Below are positions 55,101 through 61,938 of a DNA stretch of 64,000 nucleotides, piece after piece. The position numbers and the translations under genes are program-made. Positions within the stretch are counted from its first letter, which is position 1. Every line of letters begins with the position of its first letter. The stretch is taken from positions 1 through 64,000 of the forward strand of contig NZ_JACBNX010000027.1 of the NCBI RefSeq assembly GCF_013403875.1, in the 5' to 3' direction. Source of the DNA: Burkholderia guangdongensis (GTDB taxonomy: Bacteria > Pseudomonadota > Gammaproteobacteria > Burkholderiales > Burkholderiaceae). The notes beneath the pieces are model-generated. The model was not told the origin of the DNA, did no database searches, and worked only from the letters and a program-made list of their open reading frames with translations.

Positions 55101-56810
55101 CTGGTGCGCCGGAAACCGTTGGATCTAGTGGCGGCGGTGGAAGCGGCAGAAGCGGTGGAAGCCGTGGAAGCGGCCGATCCTCGGCGGGAGCCCGCCGCCA
55201 CGCTTGCCGAACGGCTAGGCCGCGGGCTGGCGGCCCGCCTGCCCCGCTACATGCTGCCGGCGGCCATCGAGGTCCTGCCGCGGATACCGCTGAGCCGAAA
55301 CGGCAAGGTCGACCGCCAGGCGCTTGCCGACATCTTCGAGGCAGGCGCGGCGGGTATCCGCAACCACGAGCCGCCCCGTGACGAGCCGCTGGAGCAGAAG
55401 ATGGCGGCCATATGGCGCGAGCTGACGCTGGCCACGGACATCTCGCGCAACGACGATTTCTTCATGATCGGAGGAACCAGCCTGACTGCGGTGGAGTTGC
55501 TCAACCGGCTCTCCAGCGAAGGATTCCGCGTCAATATCGACCTGATCTTCAATCACCCGGTCTTCCACGACATGGTCTCGGCGCTCAAGCGTGCCGAAGA
55601 CGAGGAAGCGAGCTTCCGGCAACGCATCGACCTCGACGCACTGCTTGCCAACGCCACCCGAAATCTCGATTCAGCCAGGCCCGAACTGCCATCGACCCCG
55701 GTCAGGAACCTCTTCCTCACGGGTGCGACCGGCTACCTCGGCATTTATGTGCTGCGCGCGCTTCTGCACACCACGGACGCCAGGATTCATTGCCTGGTGC
55801 GCTGCCGCGACGACGAGAACGGCTACCTTCGACTGCGCCAGATGATCGACGAAAAGGGACTGGGCTTCGACCTCGACCGTGAGCGCGTACGCATCGTTCC
55901 CGGCGATCTGGCCGCCGAGCGATTCGGACTGGACGATGCGGCCTACGCGACATTGGCCCGGGACATGGACCAGATCCTTCACGTCGCGGCGATGATCAGT
56001 CTGATCGCGCCGCTCTCCGCCGCGTACCCGATCAACGTACTGGGCTGCGCCAACGTGATCGAACTGGCGTGCACCGGAAAGCGCAAGCCCATCCACCATA
56101 TGTCCACCGTCGGTGTGCACTGCCGGCTTCCGTACGGGGAGAGCGAGGCCCCCATTGCCGAGGCAACCGGGCCGGACGCGCCCTGGCACAAACCGGAACT
56201 CACCTACGAGCACACCAAGTACATGGCGGAGCAACTGTTCCATCGGGCGAGGCAACAGGGGGTGAAGGTGAACATCTTCCGCTCGGGCGCCATCACATGG
56301 GACAGCGAGCAGAACCCTCCCTTCATCAACGATGACGCGTTCGTCAAATTCTTCCGCACCTGCGTGAGCGTGCAAGGCTATCCCGACGCGTCGATCCTGA
56401 TCAGCATCACCCCGGTCAACGTGATCGCCAGGTACATCGGCATGATCGCCGGACGCGACATCGTGGATCACGGGCAGAACTTCCACCTGGTATCGCAGCA
56501 CAGCCTGCCGGGACGGGACATCTACACCTGGTTCAACGAGATGGGCTGCCGGTTCGCGGCGATGGATTTCGACACGTGGCGCGAGCGCCTGCAGGACAGT
56601 TTCGGGCGCGGCTTCATCAATCGATACTTCAAGCACGGCATCGGTCAGAGCGGCCATCACCAATACCGGATCGACAATCTCATGTCGGTGCTGAACGAAC
56701 ACGGCATGGAGCCGAATCGGGTCGATCGTGCCTACTTCGAGCCGTTGCTGTCGCAGATGGCGGGCGCCACGCACGGCAGCGAAGGAGGCATCGCATGCGC
56801 GCCGAACTGA
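52185..56810 (+). CDS. NRPS: docking-Cy-A-PCP-reductase, termination module
   Basis: A 1,541-residue protein. Residues 1-50 resemble a TubC-type docking domain. Cy4 (about 73-510) keeps DLLIADFAS (205), so a fourth ring is formed. A4 (about 538-1040) reads by eye D-L-L-N-F-S-L-V-A, differing from the three cysteine codes, so Cys, Ser, Thr or another nucleophile amino acid is possible. PCP4 has Ser1099 in GGTS instead of GGDS. The C-terminal thioester reductase (about 1175-1541) has GATGYLG and the catalytic YEHTK (Tyr-x3-Lys), and uses NAD(P)H to release an aldehyde or alcohol. GAGGAAGG precedes the ATG, and it overlaps the first NRPS gene by 4 bases. Confidence 0.92.
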   Translation: MNDYTKPVADVVADLTAAGIFLWTEAGQLRFRAPAGALSSGQRAMLKARREAFVAHLTPVAAGITTDPLNRYEPFPLTDLQLAYIVGRRDNYELGGVGCHNYLELQLPPLDPQRLERAWHALIMRHDMLRAEIGTDGQQRVLKTVALPPLHCDDLHGASAEAFERAVLLSRDEMAFRRYDAERWPLYEVRLTLHDDCSILHYSTDLLIADFASIQLLLAELGQLYHHPDVPLAPIALTFRDVVVSERARRQRPDARARLQKHRDYWMRRLPGLPGAPELPTLPYTARTNQHAQSFERHSFDLPVDAWKRFCAIATELQLTPTSAVMGAFIEVLRLWSRQPDFCINLTLFNRPAAHDQIQQIVGDFIAVNVLEARGDSGATFLQRAKALQWRLWQDIEHSEFSGIDVLRQLSRMHGSNQLVPVVFTSTLGIAGQGLPRNEFMHDATLRYGITQTPQVWLDCQATERGGALHVDWDVRTGIFPDGLIEQAFAAFTQAIESLAQDRNTWDAARLAALPDATRVQRERINHERDAPLPAGFLHGGFCRHALASPERPALLSGDDCWSYGQLAAWAVAIARSLRAAGCTPGEPVALFLDKGPAQIAAILGVLLAEGAYVPIDVGQPTERRNIMLADVKIRLLLTDRQHLDSGWPAGIRPILVEPAARLPAANVKSALQEAIEIGARRDTAAQLVYVLYTSGTTGRPKGVMLSHQGVLNTIAGFNRQFGIDQDDRLFGLVNYTFDLSVLDIFCAYTAGAALVLPQGQWRNDPEQWASAIERHRATVWNSVPAHMQMLLSHPAQGAALSSLRMGFLSGDWIPVTLPDQVRMRVPGLMLRSLGGPTEISVACIYHDIRDVRLEAVSIPYGSPLSNHRLYVLDGQLEHRPDWTPGEMYVGGPGVALGFVNDPERTRERFVTHPRTGERLYRTGDICRFRNDGVIEILGREDNQVKIRGHRIELGDVEAALASLPGVGRAVALVRRKPLDLVAAVEAAEAVEAVEAADPRREPAATLAERLGRGLAARLPRYMLPAAIEVLPRIPLSRNGKVDRQALADIFEAGAAGIRNHEPPRDEPLEQKMAAIWRELTLATDISRNDDFFMIGGTSLTAVELLNRLSSEGFRVNIDLIFNHPVFHDMVSALKRAEDEEASFRQRIDLDALLANATRNLDSARPELPSTPVRNLFLTGATGYLGIYVLRALLHTTDARIHCLVRCRDDENGYLRLRQMIDEKGLGFDLDRERVRIVPGDLAAERFGLDDAAYATLARDMDQILHVAAMISLIAPLSAAYPINVLGCANVIELACTGKRKPIHHMSTVGVHCRLPYGESEAPIAEATGPDAPWHKPELTYEHTKYMAEQLFHRARQQGVKVNIFRSGAITWDSEQNPPFINDDAFVKFFRTCVSVQGYPDASILISITPVNVIARYIGMIAGRDIVDHGQNFHLVSQHSLPGRDIYTWFNEMGCRFAAMDFDTWRERLQDSFGRGFINRYFKHGIGQSGHHQYRIDNLMSVLNEHGMEPNRVDRAYFEPLLSQMAGATHGSEGGIACAPN
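55125..55195 (+). repeat. GTGGAAGCG-type repeats in the A4-PCP4 region
   Basis: Short imperfect 9-bp repeats (GCGGTGGAAGC and variants) encode an Ala/Glu/Val-rich linker in the C-terminal subdomain of A4. It is in frame and probably tolerated as a flexible spacer. Confidence 0.55.
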
Positions 56811-57640
56811 CGAGCAGCGTGCACGCCGGCGTCGCGGGCTATCGTGCCAGTGGCGGCCGGGGCGGCTGGTTCCGCATCCCGCGGCCAAACCCGAAGGCGA
56901 CCTGGCGCGTGATCTGCCTGCCCCACGCCGGCGGATCGGCGAGTTTCTTTCACCCCTGGGGCGGAGCCCTCCCGGCTGATGCGGAGCTGGTGGTCATTCA
57001 GTATCCGGGGCGCGAGGAGGCGATCGGCGAGGCCTGCATCGACGACATGGACGTCATGGTGCGCGCTCTGGTGCAGGCGCTGAGCCTCACCCGCGCGCTG
57101 CTGGACAAACCCTACGTGCTTTTCGGTCACAGCATGGGTGCGGCGATCGCTTATGAGCTCTGCCTGGCGCTGCGGTTCCACCGAATGCCGCCGCCCTGCC
57201 TGTTGGCGCTCTCGGCCAGCGAAGGCCCCGGCGCGAGGAAGCCGGGCGCGCTGCATCGCGCCGATGACCGCGATCTGCTTGCGGAGATCGTCAGGCTGAA
57301 CGGCAAACTGAAGCACCTCATGCGCTCGCCGGAACTGACCCGCCTGGTGCTTCCCGCGCTGCGGAGCGACTACCGGCTGATCGAAACCTACGGTGCCCGA
57401 AAGCCATCCCTTCTGCAGGTCCATTCCCCCGTCCTGGTCCTGATCGGTCAGCACGACGAAGAACTGAGCGAGGACGATGCCCGGGCGTGGCAGCGGATCG
57501 CCGTCGCCGGTTTCGACTTGTGCCGGTTCCCCGGCGGGCATTTCTACCTTTCGGACCAGTACAGCGCGATAACCGAGCAGATACGCCAGCGCCTGCCCGG
57601 TTTCTTGCATGCACCGCCGCCCGGGCGCGACTTGCCCTGA
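56795..57640 (+). CDS. type II thioesterase (PchC/YbtT-like)
   Basis: This enzyme removes wrongly loaded or stalled acyl groups from carrier domains. It has 281 residues of the alpha/beta-hydrolase fold. The nucleophile elbow is GHSMGA (about residue 115), the acid lies in the HDEELSEDD region, and the catalytic His is in GGHFYL near the C-terminus. The N-terminal LPHAGGSASFFHPW is the family hallmark. The start at 56795 has AAGGAGG upstream and overlaps the NRPS stop by 16 bases, so translation is coupled. It is an editing enzyme; product release is done by the reductase domain. Confidence 0.92.
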   Translation: MRAELTSSVHAGVAGYRASGGRGGWFRIPRPNPKATWRVICLPHAGGSASFFHPWGGALPADAELVVIQYPGREEAIGEACIDDMDVMVRALVQALSLTRALLDKPYVLFGHSMGAAIAYELCLALRFHRMPPPCLLALSASEGPGARKPGALHRADDRDLLAEIVRLNGKLKHLMRSPELTRLVLPALRSDYRLIETYGARKPSLLQVHSPVLVLIGQHDEELSEDDARAWQRIAVAGFDLCRFPGGHFYLSDQYSAITEQIRQRLPGFLHAPPPGRDLP

Positions 57641-57713
57641 TGAGCCAGCACCACTCACTCCGCATAGCGCCTCGTTGGCGGCGCCTGAATTCAACCCAAC
57701 AGGAATCGGATTC

Positions 57714-58949
57714 ATGGACATTCTCAAGACAACGCCGGGCCGCCCCAAGTTTTTCTTGACCCCCTCGGGGGGCCGGGCGCGAGGCGGCAGGTCCGGGGGC
57801 GCTCAGCATGACGCCCCCCGAATTTTGATCCTGGGCGGTTATGGACGAGTTGGACAGGAGGTGGCCCGCTATCTGCTCAAGGCCACGGATGCGAAGCTCG
57901 TGCTTTCCAGCCGAACGCCCAGACCGGTTCCGCACTGGATGGCGCCCGCCTCGCGGGCCCGGGCCGACATCACGATGCTCGATGTGTTCGACCATCACGC
58001 GCTGCTTGCCGAATGCATGCGGGCGAGCCTGGTCATCAACTGCGTCGGGCCATCGGGAATCGTCGGTGACCGCGTGGCCGTGGCCTGCAAGCAGGCACGC
58101 GTGCCGCTGGTCGATGCCGGCGGATACGACCCGCTGCTGCGCAGCCTCGAGCAGGCGGAGGAAAACGACCCAACCCCGGTTCCGCTGGTGATCAACGTGG
58201 GCTTGCTCCCCGGTCTTTCCGGCCTGTTTCCGCAATGGCTGCTCGACGTCCGTGGCAACAAGCAGGCTGTGGATGAACTCGACGTTTGCTACGTGGGGCG
58301 CGACGCGTGGACCTATCACTCCGCGTGGGACATCGTCAGCAGCCTCGGTGGATTTGGCGTCGATCGCGGCTGCTGCTACCTGAGCGGACGGGAGATCGTC
58401 CGCGTTCCGATGCGCAAGGCGACGCGCAGGATCGCGTTTCCCGATCCGATCGGCAAGGTCTCGGCCATGCTGATCCATGCGGAGGAAATCGCGCGTCTGG
58501 CGCAACAGCGCCGGATCAACACGGTGCGCGTATACGGCGCCAACATCGGGCCGCGCGCAACGCTGGTGTGCATGCTGGCGAAGATCCTGCGCTTGCATCG
58601 CAGCCCGGAAAGGATTGCGACGGGGGCTCGGTGGCTCGCCCGGGCATCCGCTCGCGACATGCGCACCCTCGAGCCGGCCTACGGCATTCATGTCGACCTT
58701 CGCTATCGCGATGGCTCGTCGGACAGCGCAACGCTGACGTTGGCCGATACCTACCGCGCAACGGGCACCGTGATCGGCATCACCGCGCACATGCTGCTGG
58801 AAGGGCACGGCCCCGGGCCCGGGGTCTTCCTGCTGCATGACGCGGTTCAGTCGGATCGCTTCATGCAATGCCTGCGGAAAGAGGGCCTGCTCGAGATCCA
58901 TCCCCGGCCCGAGACCGCCGGCATGATTCTGAAAGGGGTGACCGCATGA
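57714..58949 (+). CDS. saccharopine-dehydrogenase-like oxidoreductase 1
   Basis: A 411-residue NAD(P)-dependent oxidoreductase. The Rossmann motif ILGGYGRVGQEVARYLL begins near residue 43, after a Gly/Arg-rich linker (about residues 16-34). INCVGPSG and VINVGLLPGLSGLFP are hallmarks of the saccharopine reductase-like family. Saccharopine enzymes reduce a C=N bond formed from an aldehyde and an amine; here the aldehyde could come from the NRPS reductase domain. Alternatively it replaces the missing PchG/Irp3 thiazoline reductase. It sits 73 bases after the thioesterase gene with AGGA before the ATG, and overlaps the next gene by 4 bases. The true substrate is unknown. Confidence 0.75.
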   Translation: MDILKTTPGRPKFFLTPSGGRARGGRSGGAQHDAPRILILGGYGRVGQEVARYLLKATDAKLVLSSRTPRPVPHWMAPASRARADITMLDVFDHHALLAECMRASLVINCVGPSGIVGDRVAVACKQARVPLVDAGGYDPLLRSLEQAEENDPTPVPLVINVGLLPGLSGLFPQWLLDVRGNKQAVDELDVCYVGRDAWTYHSAWDIVSSLGGFGVDRGCCYLSGREIVRVPMRKATRRIAFPDPIGKVSAMLIHAEEIARLAQQRRINTVRVYGANIGPRATLVCMLAKILRLHRSPERIATGARWLARASARDMRTLEPAYGIHVDLRYRDGSSDSATLTLADTYRATGTVIGITAHMLLEGHGPGPGVFLLHDAVQSDRFMQCLRKEGLLEIHPRPETAGMILKGVTA

Positions 58950-60856
58950 CGCCGAAGAAACGGATCATCGTGCTGGGCGGCCGCGGAGAGACAGGCCGAC
59001 GCATCGTCGAGGGTCTGGCGCGGCGCTATCCGGAAATCGACGTCGCCGGCGGATCGCGGCGCGCGCCTGTCGGGTCGGAAGGCGCCGGAACCCGGCCATG
59101 CATCCAGATCGACATCGCCGACCGGACACGCGCTCTGGCCACGCTTTCCCGGTACGATCTGGCGATCCTTGCACTCGGGCCCATGCATCTCCACGGCAGC
59201 CTGCCGCATCAGATTTGCCTCGAGGCCGGCATCGATTGCATCGACATCAACGACAACCTGACCGTGGCCGATCACGTTCTGGCGTTGCACGACACGGCGG
59301 TGGAAAAGCGGTGCCGGGTATTCACGGGCATGGGGTTCACCCCGGGCCTGTCCAGCCTGCTGCTTGCCGAACTGGCGAGCCGGCGGCTATCCGCCGCCGG
59401 CCACTACAGGATTCGCGCATGCATGGGCGCGGCCTATGGCGGTGGAGAAACCAGTCCCTATGCGATCCTGTCGAGCTTCCGCAAGCATATCGACACCCTG
59501 CGGGACGGACGACGCCAGCGCATCGCCACACCGTGGAAGGATGGACGGGAGCGCTTTCAGTTTCCCGGCCAGGCGGCGCCGGTGGAGACCATCCCGTTCT
59601 CGCCGGTGGAGACCGCCAGTCTGAACGCCCGGCGCAGCATGCTGGCCGGGGCGGTTTCAAGTCTGGATGCGCGATACCACATCCAGTACCTGAAGCCAGG
59701 ATTCGCGCGGCTCATGGCCCGCTTCGAGCCGTCGCCCCGTACCCTGGATCGTTTTGCCAGGAAGTTCTACACGAGCGGCCAGAAGATGAAACGCAGGAAG
59801 GATGCGGATCCGGATACGGTGCTATGGGTGTATCCGGACGATGCGCCCGAGCGCGGCTTGCTGATCCACGGCGTGACGTCTTCGTACGACCTGACGGCGG
59901 CGATGGCCTGCGCCGTTGCCGATGCCTGGTTGGCTGGCGACCTTGCCGGACATGGCGGGGTGTTCGCCGTCGACCATCTCGACGCACAGGTGCGCGCGCG
60001 CCTCGGCAGCCATCTGGCCAGGCGAGGCATTACCAGCAAGCCGGCCAATCTGGCGGCCCTGTCCGGGCAAGGCCTGGACTTCGGCTGGATCGCTCCGGTG
60101 AGCGGCAGCGACGTCAGTGCGCTTCGCCACTACCGATGCAACTGGTACACCGCCGCGCCGACGCATCCGAAGATGGCGCCGTTGCAGAAGCGATTCCTGC
60201 TGCGATCCGATGTGTGGAAGGCTGTGCGGAGCCGGCGCAAGGGCGTGGCATTCCTGGGGTTCGTTGTCCTCGCCATGCGCCGGTGGCGCCAGCACTACAA
60301 GGCGCTCGAGCCATTCAGGGTACGCGCGGAGGGGCCGTTCGCCGCCAGGTGGCCGGCGATCACCCGCGATATCAGCCTGTTCACTTCGGGATACGCTCGT
60401 GTGCGGGATATGCTCGGGCAGGCTGACGCGCTTCGTCTTTACGGGAAAATGTTTCTCGAGACGGGGCGCATGGAGATGCGCTGGCTATGGCCGGACCCGA
60501 CCGTATTCGCGGCCCTGGACCGCCCTGCTTCAGCCGTTCGCGACTACTGGATGGCCTTCATGGACGGATGCCAGGAATTGGGGGTGCTTCGCTTCAACGC
60601 GAGCGAAGAGGGAAATACCGTCCGCTGCCATCTCGACTACTGCGCGTACGCTGCGATGTTCACCCTGCTCGGATGCCCGGAGCTGGCAACGCTCGTACGC
60701 CGGATGGAGCGCGAGGCGCTCGAGTACATGGCAAGCCATAGCGGGTTGTCGGTGGAGTGGCGGGCCGAGCCGTGCGGTGGCGCGACGATTGCCCTGCAAT
60801 TGCCTCGAGCCGCCGATGACCATCAAGCCGAGCGGCATCGGACGGAACTCGCCTGA
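58946..60856 (+). CDS. saccharopine-dehydrogenase-like oxidoreductase 2 fused to ATC-hydrolase-like domain
   Basis: A 636-residue protein. Residues 1 to about 400 are a second saccharopine-reductase-like unit (IIVLGGRGETGRRIVEGL, LAILALGPMHL, MGFTPGLSSLLLAEL), only distantly similar to its neighbour. The C-terminal part (about 420-625) has a pattern like 2-amino-thiazoline-4-carboxylate hydrolases: a helical lead-in, then CHLDYCAYAAMF, LGCPELATL and GLSVEWR. The last Cys usual near the end of that family is absent (GGATIALQL). A ring-opening or ring-editing role on a thiazoline intermediate is an attractive guess. It ends the biosynthetic operon and overlaps the upstream gene by 4 bases. Confidence 0.65.
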   Translation: MTPKKRIIVLGGRGETGRRIVEGLARRYPEIDVAGGSRRAPVGSEGAGTRPCIQIDIADRTRALATLSRYDLAILALGPMHLHGSLPHQICLEAGIDCIDINDNLTVADHVLALHDTAVEKRCRVFTGMGFTPGLSSLLLAELASRRLSAAGHYRIRACMGAAYGGGETSPYAILSSFRKHIDTLRDGRRQRIATPWKDGRERFQFPGQAAPVETIPFSPVETASLNARRSMLAGAVSSLDARYHIQYLKPGFARLMARFEPSPRTLDRFARKFYTSGQKMKRRKDADPDTVLWVYPDDAPERGLLIHGVTSSYDLTAAMACAVADAWLAGDLAGHGGVFAVDHLDAQVRARLGSHLARRGITSKPANLAALSGQGLDFGWIAPVSGSDVSALRHYRCNWYTAAPTHPKMAPLQKRFLLRSDVWKAVRSRRKGVAFLGFVVLAMRRWRQHYKALEPFRVRAEGPFAARWPAITRDISLFTSGYARVRDMLGQADALRLYGKMFLETGRMEMRWLWPDPTVFAALDRPASAVRDYWMAFMDGCQELGVLRFNASEEGNTVRCHLDYCAYAAMFTLLGCPELATLVRRMEREALEYMASHSGLSVEWRAEPCGGATIALQLPRAADDHQAERHRTELA

Positions 60857-60954
60857 TGGCTGGCGACGATCGGGTACAGGCGCAAGCATGAGCGCGCCTC
60901 GCTGATCCCTTCCCAAAAAATCAGTTGTCCTATTCCATGATATCTGTTACAAGA

Positions 60955-61002
60955 TTGCATTTATTTGATAATGATTCCCATTTGCATTTATTGGATTCCC
61001 AT
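60955..61002 (+). repeat. interleaved direct repeats upstream of the AraC regulator
   Basis: TTGCATTTATT occurs at 60955-60965 and 60982-60992 (27 bases apart). GATTCCCAT occurs at 60973-60981 and 60994-61002 (21 bases apart). Paired direct repeats of this size are typical AraC-family half-sites; they flank and overlap the Fur box. Confidence 0.6.
60967..60985 (+). promoter_or_regulatory. Fur box upstream of the AraC regulator
   Basis: GATAATGATTCCCATTTGC agrees with the 19-bp Fur consensus at about 14 positions and keeps the left hexamers GATAATGAT exactly. It sits 34 bases before the regulator start, so iron-replete Fur would shut the gene off. Confidence 0.75.
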
Positions 61003-61018
61003 GGGCGCGTGTCACATC

Positions 61019-61924
61019 ATGGAAGGTGCAATCATCGACTCGTTCGCTTCTCTTCCCGAGGCCGACCCTCGCATGGTCATGCTTCAGCCGGGCCTGGTCG
61101 TTTGCCACACCACGGCAGACGATCTCGGCGCCATCCAGGCGCCAAAGACGTTCGACGGCGATAACGAGTTCATTCATCTCAATTGCCAGCTGGCCGGGAA
61201 ATTTGCGGGACAGGTGCGGCGGCAGTCACTGAACTTCGCGCAAGGCGATCTCTCTTTCGGCTTTTCGGATAGCGAACGATTTCGTGTTCAACATTGCAGC
61301 CAGTTCCAGAACCTGACCGTCATGGTCACCCCGGACGTCCTGTGCGATCTGGCCGGCGAGGAAGTACGCGCGATGCTGAGCGCCAGGGATGAACCGGGAT
61401 TCTTCGTCAGATGCGCGGGCCTTTGCCGAAGGTCGATTCGTTCGGCCAACGCCATTGCCTCATTGATGGTCGAGCGCCCACGGCAGCGGCTTCTGCTGCA
61501 CTCGGCGACGCTCGATTTCCTGCACTGGCACCTGGCCGCATTTCGCCACGGCAATGACTGCAAGGCGCTCACCGCGCGTGAATGCCGGCAGTTGGAGGCA
61601 GCGAAATCGTTGCTGATGCAAGACCTGAGCGCGCCTCCGACGATCGCCGGGTTGGCGCGCGCCGTCGGCATGAATCAGTGCAAGCTGAAGAAGGGATTCA
61701 AGCATCACTTCGGCAGCACCATCTACGCGATGTTCCAGGAAGAGCGAATGTCTCGCGCCAGGCAACTACTACAGCGCCACAACGTCACCGAGACCGCCAT
61801 GATGGTCGGATACTCGAACGTCAGCCACTTCAGCGCAGCCTTTGCCAAGCAGTTCGGCTACTTGCCCAGCCGAGCCCGTCAAAGCGTGCTGGTCTCATCC
61901 GAGTGGCATCAGGCGCTCGCCTAG
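61019..61924 (+). CDS. AraC-family siderophore regulator (YbtA/PchR-like)
   Basis: The likely activator of the cluster with the ferric siderophore as co-inducer. It has about 301 residues. The N-terminal part is an effector domain (about 1-190), and the C-terminal 100 residues carry the two helix-turn-helix units (TIAGLARAVGMNQCKLKKGF and the second with TETAMMVGYSNVSHFSAAFAKQFGYLPS). The family motif with GYSN.SHFSAAFAKQFG is intact. The start could be 61001 or 61019; neither has a good ribosome site. Fur-type and AraC-type sites lie just upstream, so iron control plus autoregulation is likely. Confidence 0.87.
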   Translation: MEGAIIDSFASLPEADPRMVMLQPGLVVCHTTADDLGAIQAPKTFDGDNEFIHLNCQLAGKFAGQVRRQSLNFAQGDLSFGFSDSERFRVQHCSQFQNLTVMVTPDVLCDLAGEEVRAMLSARDEPGFFVRCAGLCRRSIRSANAIASLMVERPRQRLLLHSATLDFLHWHLAAFRHGNDCKALTARECRQLEAAKSLLMQDLSAPPTIAGLARAVGMNQCKLKKGFKHHFGSTIYAMFQEERMSRARQLLQRHNVTETAMMVGYSNVSHFSAAFAKQFGYLPSRARQSVLVSSEWHQALA

Positions 61925-61938
61925 CCTGAACGCGGGCC

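Noticed and set aside
42424..56810. Assignment of the cluster as pyochelin or yersiniabactin
   Set aside because: There is no PKS, methyltransferase, epimerase, terminal thioesterase or PchG/Irp3-type reductase, and there are four cyclising modules, not two or three.
28564..61921. GCGCTCGCC at both edges of the siderophore island (28564-28572 and 61913-61921) as a target-site duplication
   Set aside because: Only 9 bases, very GC-rich and common in this genome; the right copy is inside the AraC coding end. Chance is sufficient.
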